Assembly (NCBI GenBank): GCA_036346405.1
Contig: CM070563.1
Coordinates: forward strand, 18,457,022 to 18,521,021
Source: Phyllostachys edulis
Taxonomy: Eukaryota > Streptophyta > Magnoliopsida > Poales > Poaceae
Direction: 5' to 3'
Length of the DNA: 64,000 nt
Each line of letters opens with the position of its first letter. The stretch's first letter is position 1. This document shows, piece after piece, positions 34,714-44,323 of the stretch. A program made the position numbers and the translations under genes. The notes under the pieces were generated by a model. The model was not told the origin of the DNA. It did not search any database and was given only the letters and a program-made list of their open reading frames with translations.

Positions 34714-36231
34714 TGTCGGGACCCAAAGTGCAATTCTGGACTCTCTGTGTATAATGCACTAGTTCAGGATCACGCTAGTGCACATAGTGTTAACATAGAT
34801 GAATATTGATCCACACAAGACGAAATAATAGCATAAACGAGTAATTTGAATAACAAATAACCATTTTGACCTTATGGTCGAGTTTACATTTATTAAGCCT
34901 CGTAGGGCTAGCAATAAGTAAATAAGCAGCAGCAGAATAAATAACTTCAATGGAATCCCATCAATTCTCCACAGGCAACCGACTGGGATCAAGACCTAAT
35001 GATTAGCACCTTCATAGAACTCCTCCTCAAAGGCAACCGAAGACTCCTCCGCTTCTGTTGATTGATTATAGCAAGTATGAGTACACAACCATACTCGCAA
35101 GTCATACCATAGAATGCAATGTATATATGATGGCTTATTCCAAAGGAATGACTTCTGTGGTTCTTTTGCAGAAATGCAACATTTGCAATTGAATATGAAT
35201 AATAGATTAAAACATAATTCAAAACAAATAGACATTACTAATTTAACAGTTGTTTTCACAAAGAACACAAAGCCTAATCAAGTTATTCACACAGCCATAT
35301 GACTTAGATCACACAGCTCCCTTCTCAAATGTTTTATGAAAATTTAACCCTGGTGTAAAATCCCCAAGCATATCCATGACTGCGGACGTGGCTATTCGAA
35401 TAGATTGTTTAACACTCTTGAGAGGTTGTACACTTTACCCACATGATATAATCAGTGTTGCACGCACTAATCATAACAAAACCTTTTAGAAACTTCATCC
35501 CAAGCATTGACACTCCCGATGTGCTTTACCGCCGATACTAATCCACTGAGAAAGTTAGTCCGACACACACTGTTGGACTGGGAAGTGACGAACCGTCCCG
35601 CTATGCAATCTACCTGGTTGAACACACCTCCACCCATCATTGAGCTCCTAACCTACAACCTGAGTAATCAATGTTGAGACTCCGTAACCTACTAAGTTAG
35701 GCCTGTCCCATTAGGCATGTGGTTATATGAAAGGCCATGTTCAATGGCGCACAAAGTTAAGTCCTTAACTAACCAAGGCAAGACTTCTAAATTCTAACTA
35801 TGCCACAAAGGTTATCGTTCCTGTTCACAAACTTCCATCATATCACTTAGTATCCACCACTTACCTAAGTCTAAATCCTTTTCCATCCTGTTGGTTAAGT
35901 ACAACACATGCTATCACAAAATAATAACACATAGCACACAGTTTTAACACAAAGTTCTATAATCACTTAGTCAAATTCATATTTGAAACTCACATGAAAT
36001 GATGACTCGTAGCATGACTAAGCAATCTACTCATATCTAACCAACCAACGTTGGTGCTATGATAATACCAACTAAATAATAAACCAATCTAGGGTGACAA
36101 AAGATTATGACCTAACAATAGACAAGGTGGATATAACAATTAGGATTAACAACTACACCCAAAAGCATTTAAATAAATACTTAAAGTAGAATGCAGTAAT
36201 TTGAATCAAAGTAGCTTTTGAAAACTGGGTT
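34714..36231 (-). repeat. Tekay 3' LTR, distal part
   Basis: Matches 60113-61630. It starts TGTCGGGACCC on the plus strand (LTR end on the minus strand) and is cut by the Tat insertion after GGGTT (36227-36231). Confidence 0.9.
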
Positions 36232-36339
36232 TGACGAGGATATAATAATCCTCATTTTATTATTTATCTATAATTCATATTATGGGTAATAATGGTCATA
36301 TAACTCTTGAGTATACCCCTTAATAGCCATAAGGGAGAA

Positions 36340-36510
36340 GCTGGAGGTTGTAAGTTCTTCTACGACCACCTAGTAGTCGTAAGTCCTCTTATGACTACCC
36401 CATAGTCGTAAGTCCTTCTACGACTATCCTATGATCGTAAGTTCTTCTACGATCAATCTGTGGTCGTAAGATCTTCTACGACCACCACCTGGTCGTAAGC
36501 TTTCCTACAA
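36340..36510. repeat. Covarying hairpin array in the Tat-B 5' LTR
   Basis: Six units of about 30 bp, each an inverted repeat GGTCGTAAG-NNNTT-CTACGACC. Paired arms vary together: GATCGTA/TACGATC, ATAGTCGTA/TACGACTAT. The same array stands at about 48585-48770 in the 3' LTR. Confidence 0.85.
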
Positions 36511-36771
36511 CCAATCCCTAATCGATAGGGCCTACAGGCATGTGGGCCTAGTCGATAAAGGAATCTTCCACACCATATTCAAGATATGGGCTGTAAACTA
36601 CGTAGTTATTCTCTGGAATAATGGCACGATTTTAACTCCCTGTTATGGTAATAATTGCCTAGCGACGTGGGAAAATTACAACTCCCGTAATAACCTCTAG
36701 TAACGGCTCCACAATCTAGAACGTTAAGGTGACCTTTATACTGGAGATCCAACAACGCACCTTGGGGACTG

Positions 36772-36779
36772 TATAAAAG
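36772..36779 (+). promoter_or_regulatory. TATA box of the Tat-B LTR
   Basis: TATAAAAG in GGGGACTGTATAAAAGGCAG; repeated at 49008-49015 in the 3' LTR. Confidence 0.75.
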
Positions 36780-37025
36780 GCAGAATCATCAAGACAATCG
36801 GGGCGATTGAGAGAACGTTAGAAGCACAATACTCTAGTCTTTGGTTCCATCTTGTAATCCAGCATACTCAATACATACACATAGGAGTAGGGTTGTTATT
36901 CTCCCAAGAGAAGGCCCGAACTTGTATAAAAATCCTCATGTCTCCATCTCCATGTGATTTTGAGCCTAGAGGAACCCCCGAATCAAACAATCTTTATGTA
37001 AGTTCGGTCCTAAAACACCGACAAT

Positions 37026-37042
37026 TGGCGCCGTCCGTGGGG
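37026..37042 (+). other. Primer binding site of Tat-B
   Basis: TGGCGCCGTCCGTGGGG two bases after the LTR. The first nine bases and the last four match the complement of the tRNA-Asp 3' end used by many plant Gypsy elements; the middle four do not. Confidence 0.6.
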
Positions 37043-37091
37043 ATTCTTCGAGTCATCAGCTTTCCTTCGTCTTTCCAATTCACATGCTCTC

Positions 37092-39430
37092 ATGGCAGGA
37101 GAGTGGAATGAGGAGAACTGGTTCAACTTGGCCGCTTATGCAGATACCGACATGGATGCCGGTTTCGACTACGAGCCGAGTGATGCATCATCTGATGGTG
37201 ATGTCGCCCCCGGAGATCTTTTTCCAGGAGACTTTACCACCGACGGAGTTGAGGAGGGATCCTTATCCCCCACAACGATATGTCCAGATAGGGAACCAAC
37301 TTCCTCAGAGGGCAAGGGTCAATCCGACCACAACGAGGGCTGTCCCAAGGCAGACTCAGGGCATAACGAGGGTTCCCTCTCCAAATGTTCAAGTCCACCT
37401 GAGACAGTCCAACCTAGCGCGACAACTCCTGAAAGTCATAATTCCGGATCTTCATCAGCACTTGGTGGTTCTCTCCCTCCAGTTAGCCCAGCCAAGGATG
37501 CATTCGAACATGCTCTTTCTGCGAGTTCGACCATCCCAACGCAGGGCTCACTTGCGGACGGAGACGACTATAACCCAGAATTCCCCTTCCTGGAGGGGTT
37601 TGCTCTAAGTCACCAGATGGTGTCATTCGACGACTCCTCAAGCAAGGAGGCCTCTAGCGCAAGTGGAGATCATCAACGGGAGGTCTTCGTCATGCCCTCA
37701 GGTAGCAATAACTCTTCTAGAGACAGGGCTAAGGATGCTCCCAGAGGATCACACCCTACGATCGCTCGTGGCAATGACAAGGACACCTCCGGCGATGAAC
37801 AGAATCAATACTCTGATGAGCGTGCGAAAAATTCTCAAGATCATCGCACTTCACTAAGGCAAGCTCAAAGATCAAGTATGGATGATTCTAAAACAATCCA
37901 ATGGAAATGAGTCGCGGCTCAAAGAAAATTGCCTGGACGCATTCAATACCAGTCGGAAGAAGCTCAGGAACTTCAGCATATCAACGATCTACTGGAGAAC
38001 CCATCTCGAGAACTTGCCCGAGAACCTGGCTACGACCTCTTCGCTGAAGAGATCACACGAAGGCTACAGAGCACGATGAGCAAGCTCGAACGACCCCGCT
38101 GACATCATTCTGGAAGTCGAGGCAGTATGACTCCTTCAGCTTCTAATCGTTCGAATAACTCACCGCATGGAGATCGCCGCAAGGTGCATCACTCCCCAAT
38201 CCAGAAAAGAGTTCCTCGAACACTTGACAGTCATAAAGCTCCCAAGAGATGTGATCATTCACCACTCTGACCCAGAGGTCTGCAACAATAGACAAAATAA
38301 GAGGAGTATTACCCTTGTAGGATCGAGACTTACCATAAGTCAGATTCACCCATTGCTGGGTATCATTGAGTACGATCACCTAGAGACGTCAACCCCTCTT
38401 TTCTACAAAGGAGGCGTTACGACGTAATTACCAGATGTCGGGCATTCTCACCTGACCTCCGAGTAGTTCACTGGCCGCCGCGGTTTCGACCAGGAAACAT
38501 GGAGAAATTTGACGGGTCTCAAAATCCCATCAAATTCCTTCAGATCTACACGACCACTATCTGAGCAGCAGGAGGAGGAGAGCACGTCATGGCGAATTAC
38601 CTTCCGACTGTGCTCGAAGGATCTGCTCGATTGTGGTTATTAAACCAACCAGTCGAGTCGATCTACTCGTGGCAATATCTCTACGATCTACGGCTGGCCA
38701 ATTTCCAGGACACCTACCATCACCCTGAAATGGAGGACGACCTACACAGGATGTGACAAAATAACCACGAAACACTGTGCCAATTCATCAGGCATTTTAG
38801 TCAGGTTCGCAATTCGATTCCTGAGGTTTCTGACTCATCTGTTATCAGAGCCTTCAAGTAGGGAGTCCGCAGCAGAAGGATCACAGAGGACATCGCTTTG
38901 AACCCTCCTGCTACTGTTGCCGAACTCTTCGAGATGGCTGATCGGTACGCTACTGCTGATGAAGCAGTCGAGTAGACCAAAATCATCGATCGAGATGATC
39001 AGCACCCTCAAGAGGCTGGCAAAGGTGGCAATAAGAAGGATAAGAAGGCCAAGAAATCCAAGCACAAGGCAAAGGGCCAAAAGCCTCAAGCCAATGGTTC
39101 TAGGGAGGTTCTGGCCGTAAGCGATCTGGAGCCACGAACTGCCAAACAACACCCCGATCGAGGCAAAGGTAAGCGCCCCAAACAGAAGAATGATAAGCCT
39201 AGGTGGTGCCCTTTCCATAAAAAGGAAAAACATGACCTTCGCAAATGCCGAGCTTTCCAACAAAAGCTTGAGGACTACTACAACGGCAAGGGGCCACTTC
39301 ATACTCTCCAAGAGGTAGGATAGGCTAGTGGTCGAACACAGTCGGACGACAACGAGGACATGCCATTTCAAGATCCCGAGCACACCATCGAGCACATCTT
39401 CGGGATCATCGGCATACAAGTCAAAGCGAC
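37092..39430 (+). pseudogene. Tat-B gag, broken by stops
   Basis: From ATG 37092 (MAGEWNEENWFNLAAYADTD) an open frame of 272 codons encodes an acidic, Ser-rich N-terminus. After the stop at 37908 the same frame continues through QSTMSKLERP, several stops, and at 38499 the capsid-like core MEKFDGSQNPIKFLQIYTTT, EHVMANYLPTVLEGSARLWL, LCQFIRHFSQVRNSIPE and TVAELFEMADRYATADEA. A basic KKDKKAKKSKHKAK linker and CPFHKKEKHDLRKC (CX3H..C zinc-knuckle-like) at about 39210 follow. The long N-terminal extension before the core is notable. Confidence 0.85.
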
Positions 39431-39439
39431 AGCTTAAGG

Positions 39440-40160
39440 CAGTCGAACGCGAGGCAAACTCCATTGACCCTCCTCTTGTCAATAAGTTGCCGAAGTGGTC
39501 GGAAGTCACCATATCTTTCGAGAAGGTTGACTGCCCGATCCCTTCGACTCGACCAGGTCAATTTCCAATCGTGGTCGAACCAACCATCAACAACTGTCGA
39601 GTAAATTGAGCATTGATTGATGGTGGTAGTTCGTTGAACATTTTGTTTACGAACACCCTGGACGAAATGCAAGTCCTCAGGACCAAGGTAAGACCAGTAA
39701 GATATTCATTTCATGGTATTATACCGGGATCTTCAGCCAAACCCATTGGTCAAGTTTCTCTTCCTTTAACATTTAGTTCACCAAGTAATTTCAGGACAGA
39801 GAAGATCTCCTTTGATGTGGTCGATTTCGATGTGGCATATAACGCCATACTCGGATGACCAGCTTTGGCAAAATTCTTAATGGCAACTCATTACGGGTAT
39901 CAATGTCTTAAGATGCCAGGTCCCAAAGGAGTAATCATAATTCATTGTGATAAGAAGATGGTGCACACGTGTGACCGTCGATCCCTTGAGATGGTGGGTC
40001 AGATACAAGCTCGGGAAGAAAAAGGGCAGCCTTCGACCAGGCACTCGAAGCCCAAAGCTGTGCCCAAGCCGAATGACCAAGTCAAAGAGGTTCCCCTAGA
40101 TCAGGAGGAGCCCTTGAAGACTGTTCACATCGGGGATACTTCCGACCCCAAGTAGGAAGA
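39440..40160 (+). pseudogene. Tat-B aspartic protease region
   Basis: At about 39613 the frame reads LIDGGSSLNILF, the retropepsin active-site motif in the DGG form usual for this group. It is followed by IIPGSSAKPIGQVSLPLTF and FDVVDFDVAYNAILG. One stop (39859) precedes LAKFLMATHYGYQCLKMPGP and the linker to reverse transcriptase. Confidence 0.8.
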
Positions 40161-40189
40161 CACCCTCATCACTTTCCTCCGAGCAAACA

Positions 40190-40780
40190 CAGATGTCTTC
40201 GCGTGGCAAGCATCCGACATGCCCGAAGTCCCCAGAAAGTGATTGAGCATAGGCTAGCTCTACGGGCTGACAAAGTACCTGTAAAACAAAAATTACGAAG
40301 ATTTGCCACTGATCGACGAGATGCTATAAGGTCAGAATTGGCAAGCTACTTAAATCAGGCTTTATAAGAGAAGTCAACCACCTAGAGTGGTTGGCCAACC
40401 CTGTAATGGTTAGGAAGTCTAACGGCAAGTGGTGAATGTGTGTAGACTTCACTGATCCTAATAAAGCTTGTCCAAAAGATGATTTCCCTTTACCTCGTAT
40501 CAATCAGTTGGTTGACTCTACTGCTGGTTGCGAAACATTAAGTTTTCTATATGCATATTCTGGCTACGATCAGATTAATATGTGTCTAGAAGATGAAGAG
40601 AAGACCGCATTTATTACTCCATTTGGTATATTTTGCTATGTCAAAATGCCATTTAGTCTAAAAAATGCTGGCACTTCTTTTCAACGTTTGATGCAATCGA
40701 CTTTTTCACCTCAGTTAGGCTGAAATTTGGAAGCCTATGTTGATGACTAGTCGTAAAAAGCATCAAACGGCTTGATCATG
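40190..40780 (+). pseudogene. Tat-B reverse transcriptase fragment
   Basis: The readable frame 40436-40723 has MCVDFTDPNKACPKDDFPLP, FLYAYSGYDQINM, EKTAFITPFGIFCY and KMPFSLKNAGTSFQRLMQ, followed by a stop and YVDD with another stop. The usual LDAYSGY carries the first catalytic Asp; here it is YAYSGY (Asp to Tyr). The N-terminal part (40190-40435) is broken by many stops. Confidence 0.85.
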
Positions 40781-41560
40781 TTTTAGACTTGCAGGAAACA
40801 TTCGACAACCTCAGAAAAAACCGCATGAAACTCAATCCTGAGAAGTGTGTGTTTGGAGTCTCTTCGGGAAAATTGCTTGGATTCCTAGTCTCTGTACGAG
40901 GGATCGAAGAAAATCCCGAAAAGATAAAAGCCATCGCATAGATGCGCTCTCCAACCACGAAAAAAGAAGTCCAAAAGCTCACAGGGTGTATGGCGGCTTT
41001 AAGTCATTTCATAGCACGACTGGGAGAAAAAGGACTACCTTTCTTCAAACTTCTAAGGAAGCACGAGGGTTTCGAGTGGTCGGAAGAGGCAAACGCTGCC
41101 TTTGAGGATGTCATGAGATATCTTACGAGTGCTTCTGTTTTGGTTTCTCCTAAACCAGAAGAGACGCTCTTAATTTATCTAGCTGCCACGCCACAGGAAG
41201 TGAGCGCAGTACTAGTTGTAGAACGTGAAAACGTTCAATGACCAGTGTACTACGTAAGTGAAGTTTTGCACAGACCTAAGGAGCGTTACCCTCAGGTCTA
41301 AAAGCTTCTCTATGCCCTCCTCATCTCTTTGAGGAAACTACGGCATTATTTTCAGGCGCACAAGATAATTGTTCCGTTTGAGTTTCCCTTGAGAATGATC
41401 CTCCAGAATAGGGAAGCAGTGGGACGCATGTCTAAATGGCCAGTAGAACTTGGGGAGTTCGACCTCCATTTCATGTCCCGAACGGCCATTAAATCCCAGA
41501 TCTTGGCAGACTTTGTCGCCGAATGGACAAATCCTGAACATGTTCAGGATCCCTAGTACG
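40781..41560 (+). pseudogene. Tat-B RNase H (first, element-own)
   Basis: Frame from about 40942 with TGCMAALSHFIARLGEKGLP, SAVLVVEREN, then a stop and PVYYVSEVLHRPKERYP, LRHYFQAHKIIV and MSKWPVELGEFDLHF, the RNase H/connection region between reverse transcriptase and the second RNase H. Confidence 0.75.
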
Positions 41561-41571
41561 ATACCCACGAC

Positions 41572-41965
41572 CAGTGGACGATGTACTTTGACGGGTCACT
41601 TACTTTAAGTGGCTTGGGGGCTGGGGTGGTTCTGGAAGCTCCTAACAGAGAGACCTTAAAGTATGCCATACAATTAAACTTTCATGCCACTAATAACATG
41701 GCAGAATATGAAGGTTTATTAGCCGACATACGAGCTGCGAAAGCGCTCGCAATTCGACGACTACTTGTGAGAGGAGACTCTCAACTAGTCATGAATCAGG
41801 TCAGAAAAGAGTACCAGTGCTCTAATCTGACCATGTCTCGGTACTTATTGGAGTTTCGAAAGCTTGAAAAGCATTTTTTTGGTTTCGAGGTACAATTCAT
41901 CCCTTGAAAGGATAATTTCCTCGCAGACCAGCTTGCTCAGATAGCTTCTTCCTGATCACAAGTAC
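41572..41965 (+). pseudogene. Tat-B second (archaeal-type) RNase H
   Basis: WTMYFDGSLTLSGLGAGVVL, NNMAEYEGLLADIRAAKAL, LLVRGDSQLVMNQVRKEY and, after a stop, DNFLADQLAQIASS. The order D..E..D..D is that of RNase HI. A second RNase H of this sort downstream of the first is a known feature of Tat/Ogre elements. It is almost intact, with one stop near the end. Confidence 0.85.
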
Positions 41966-42109
41966 CAAAAGGAGTCTTCTTGGAGCAACTCCAAAATCCG
42001 TCTCTAGTGGACACACCGGAGACATCTCCTATTGAGGCAGCCTCTCTAGAATACGAGGATACTTGGATGGATCTTATCTACAAGTATCTTCAGACGGGGT
42101 TCCATACCC

Positions 42110-43300
42110 GATGACGATCTCGAAGCAGATAGTTTATCCCGAAAGGCCAAAATGTATACTTTGGTCGAAGGGGTCCTCTATAAACAAGGTACTCAAGGGG
42201 TACTCATACGATGCATACCGCAGAGAGAAGGACTAAACCTCCTTCACGACATACACAGGGGCATCTGTGGAACTCATGGTTCCGACAGAACGTTGGTCGA
42301 AAAAGCCTTTCGACAAGGATTTTACTGGCCAACAACTCTCTACGATACCAAAGAGTTGGTTAAGAAATATGTACAATGCTAGTTTCATAGCAGGCAAATA
42401 CACCAATCGGCTTAGGCATTACAAACAATCCCTCTATCTTGGCCTTTTGCGACCTAGGGTCTTGATATCCTAGGACCGTTTCTAAGGGCTCCAGGAGGCT
42501 TCGAGTTCCTTTTTGTGGCTATTGATACGTTCACAAAATGGATCGAAGCCGAACCTGTGATTGGGATAACAACGGAAGCCACAAAATGGTTCATGATGAG
42601 AAGCGTGATTACTCGATTTGGAGTCCCAAGTCGAATAATCACAGATAATGGTAAACAATTTTTTAGTGCAAAATTTTAGAAATTTTACGACGAGTTGGGT
42701 ACCAAGCTCTGTTACGCCTCTGTCACCCATCTCCAAAGCAATGGGGCAGTCGAACAAGTGAATGGCCAAATAATGCAGGGAATTAAAAATCGAGTCTTCG
42801 ACCATCTTGTTAAGCGCTTGGGGACTTGGTACAAGAATTACCCTCAGTATTATGGGCAGTTGCACGACCGCTAGTCGGGCAATAAGCGAAACACCTTTTT
42901 TCCTAGTTTTCGGTGCCGAAGCTATGCTTCCGCCAGAACTAAAGATCAGGTCTACAAGGGTCGAGAGTTTCAATGACTCAACCCAAGAACAACTTCGAGC
43001 GGATGATATTAACTTGCTCGAAGAGAGGAGAAATCAGGCCTTAATCCATTCAGTAGTCTACCAGCAAGCCCTACACAAATACTACAATCGTAAGGTCCAA
43101 CCTCGCAGCCTTGCTGTAGGTGACTTGGTATTGAGGAAAATTCAATCCCAGTATAATCGGAACAAACTTCCCCCAAATGGGAAGGTCCTTACACAGTGGT
43201 CAAAGTCATGCGTCCAGGTTCGGTACAACTAGTAATGGAAGATGGCCGGATTCTCTCTAATTCTTGGAACATTGATCAGTTACACAAATTCTACGTGTAA
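42110..43300 (+). pseudogene. Tat-B integrase
   Basis: From 42152: MYTLVEGVLYKQGTQGVLIR, then the HHCC domain with LLHDIHRGICGTHGSDRT, FRQGFYWPT and ELVKKYVQC. The core domain contains FVAIDTFTKWIEAEPV, FGVPSRIITDNGKQF and HLQSNGAVEQVNGQI (D, D and E positions). The C-terminus includes PPELKIRSTRVESFND, LALGDLVL-like wording and LSNSWNIDQLHKFYV, then stop at 43298. Several stops and frameshifts occur (for example near 42660 and 42875). Confidence 0.85.
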
Positions 43301-43314
43301 AAGACCAACCATTC

Positions 43315-43320
43315 AATAAA
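43315..43320 (+). promoter_or_regulatory. AATAAA just after Tat-B pol
   Basis: CAATAAAG stands 17 bases after the integrase stop. The Tat-A copy has the same motif after its pol end (63567-63572). It may end sense mRNAs before the antisense gene. Confidence 0.4.
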
Positions 43321-43459
43321 GCATCAGGTTCTTTCTATCTTTATTGACTTACTTTGCGTAGCGCTTTGATAATTCTTTCAACTATACCCTGGTCGAAGGT
43401 CCGCCCTCAACTAGTTCCTAGTCGTGAGCTTTTCCACCACAATACACTGGTCGTAAGAC

Positions 43460-44090
43460 ATCCTACAACCAGTACCAGTTCATCTTTACACTAGTCAAAA
43501 GGATGGTAACATCACCTAGTCGAAGCCTTTCTTCTCTGCACGTGGTCCCGCCCACTAGAAGGAACTTCTGAGAGTCGACTTGTTCCTCCCTTTTTACTAC
43601 CAACACAAAGAGCTTGGGTTCAAAACATGGTTGAAATAATGTCAAGCTGACTCTTAGTACCTTAGTTTATTTCTTCATTCATCTTTTTGAAAAATAAATT
43701 AATCTGAGTTCACTTTTCAAATTTGCTCAAATACTTTCGATAAACTCGGTTTGTTTTAACTAGTCGGAGGAAGTTGCAACACCTAGTCGAAAACTGTCCT
43801 CTCTGCACGTGGTCCTATTTCTAACTCTTGCTGTCGAAGCAAACCTACTGAGTGCATTGAAATAAGTTGAACAATTTTTTTAAGGAACTCTAGACGTTTA
43901 TGTAACTCAAGTTGACCGTTCTTGATTTGATTAAACTGGTCGGAGATGGTAACATTACCTAGTCGAAGCCTTTCCTCTCTGCATGTGGTCCTGCCCACTA
44001 GAAGGAACTTCCTAGTATCGACTCGTTCCTACTCTTTCAACCAGTGCAAGATAATCGTGATCGAAAAACTACAAGTTAGCTAAACCTCTC
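43460..44090. repeat. Three imperfect repeats between pol and the antisense gene
   Basis: A block of GATGGTAACATCACCTAGTC, AAGCCTTTC, CTCTGCACGTGGTCC and CCACTAGAAGGAACTTC begins near 43491, 43759 (partial) and 43936. A related copy is at 63670-63770 in Tat-A. Upstream (43370-43475) are three loose GGTCGTAAG hairpin units. Confidence 0.65.
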
Positions 44091-44323
44091 TTTTTAAGAA
44101 AACCCATTTAACACTATTTACTTGGTTTATCTAAATAAACCAAGCAAATAGTCGGGGGCTAGGATAAAGTTATTAACTTGACTTCAATTCTTAGTCTTGC
44201 TCTTTTTCCCATTCATTATCTTATGAGTTACTAACTACTCGATAAGATGATTTTCAGGAAGAAGGAAGGATTATATATCAACATCAACAAAAACTTGTCT
44301 TTACAGGACTCTGGCACAGACTA

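Larger units (their letters stand above)
36232..37023 (+). repeat. Tat-B 5' LTR
   Basis: TGACGAGGATATAATAATCC ... ACACCGACA. A TATA box is at 36772-36779 and a hairpin array at about 36340-36510, upstream of the TATA box (U3). Confidence 0.93.

Noticed and set aside
36340..36510. CRISPR-like regular spacing of short repeats
   Set aside because: The units are hairpins with arms that vary together, lack unique spacers, lie inside a plant LTR, and recur in both LTRs and in introns.
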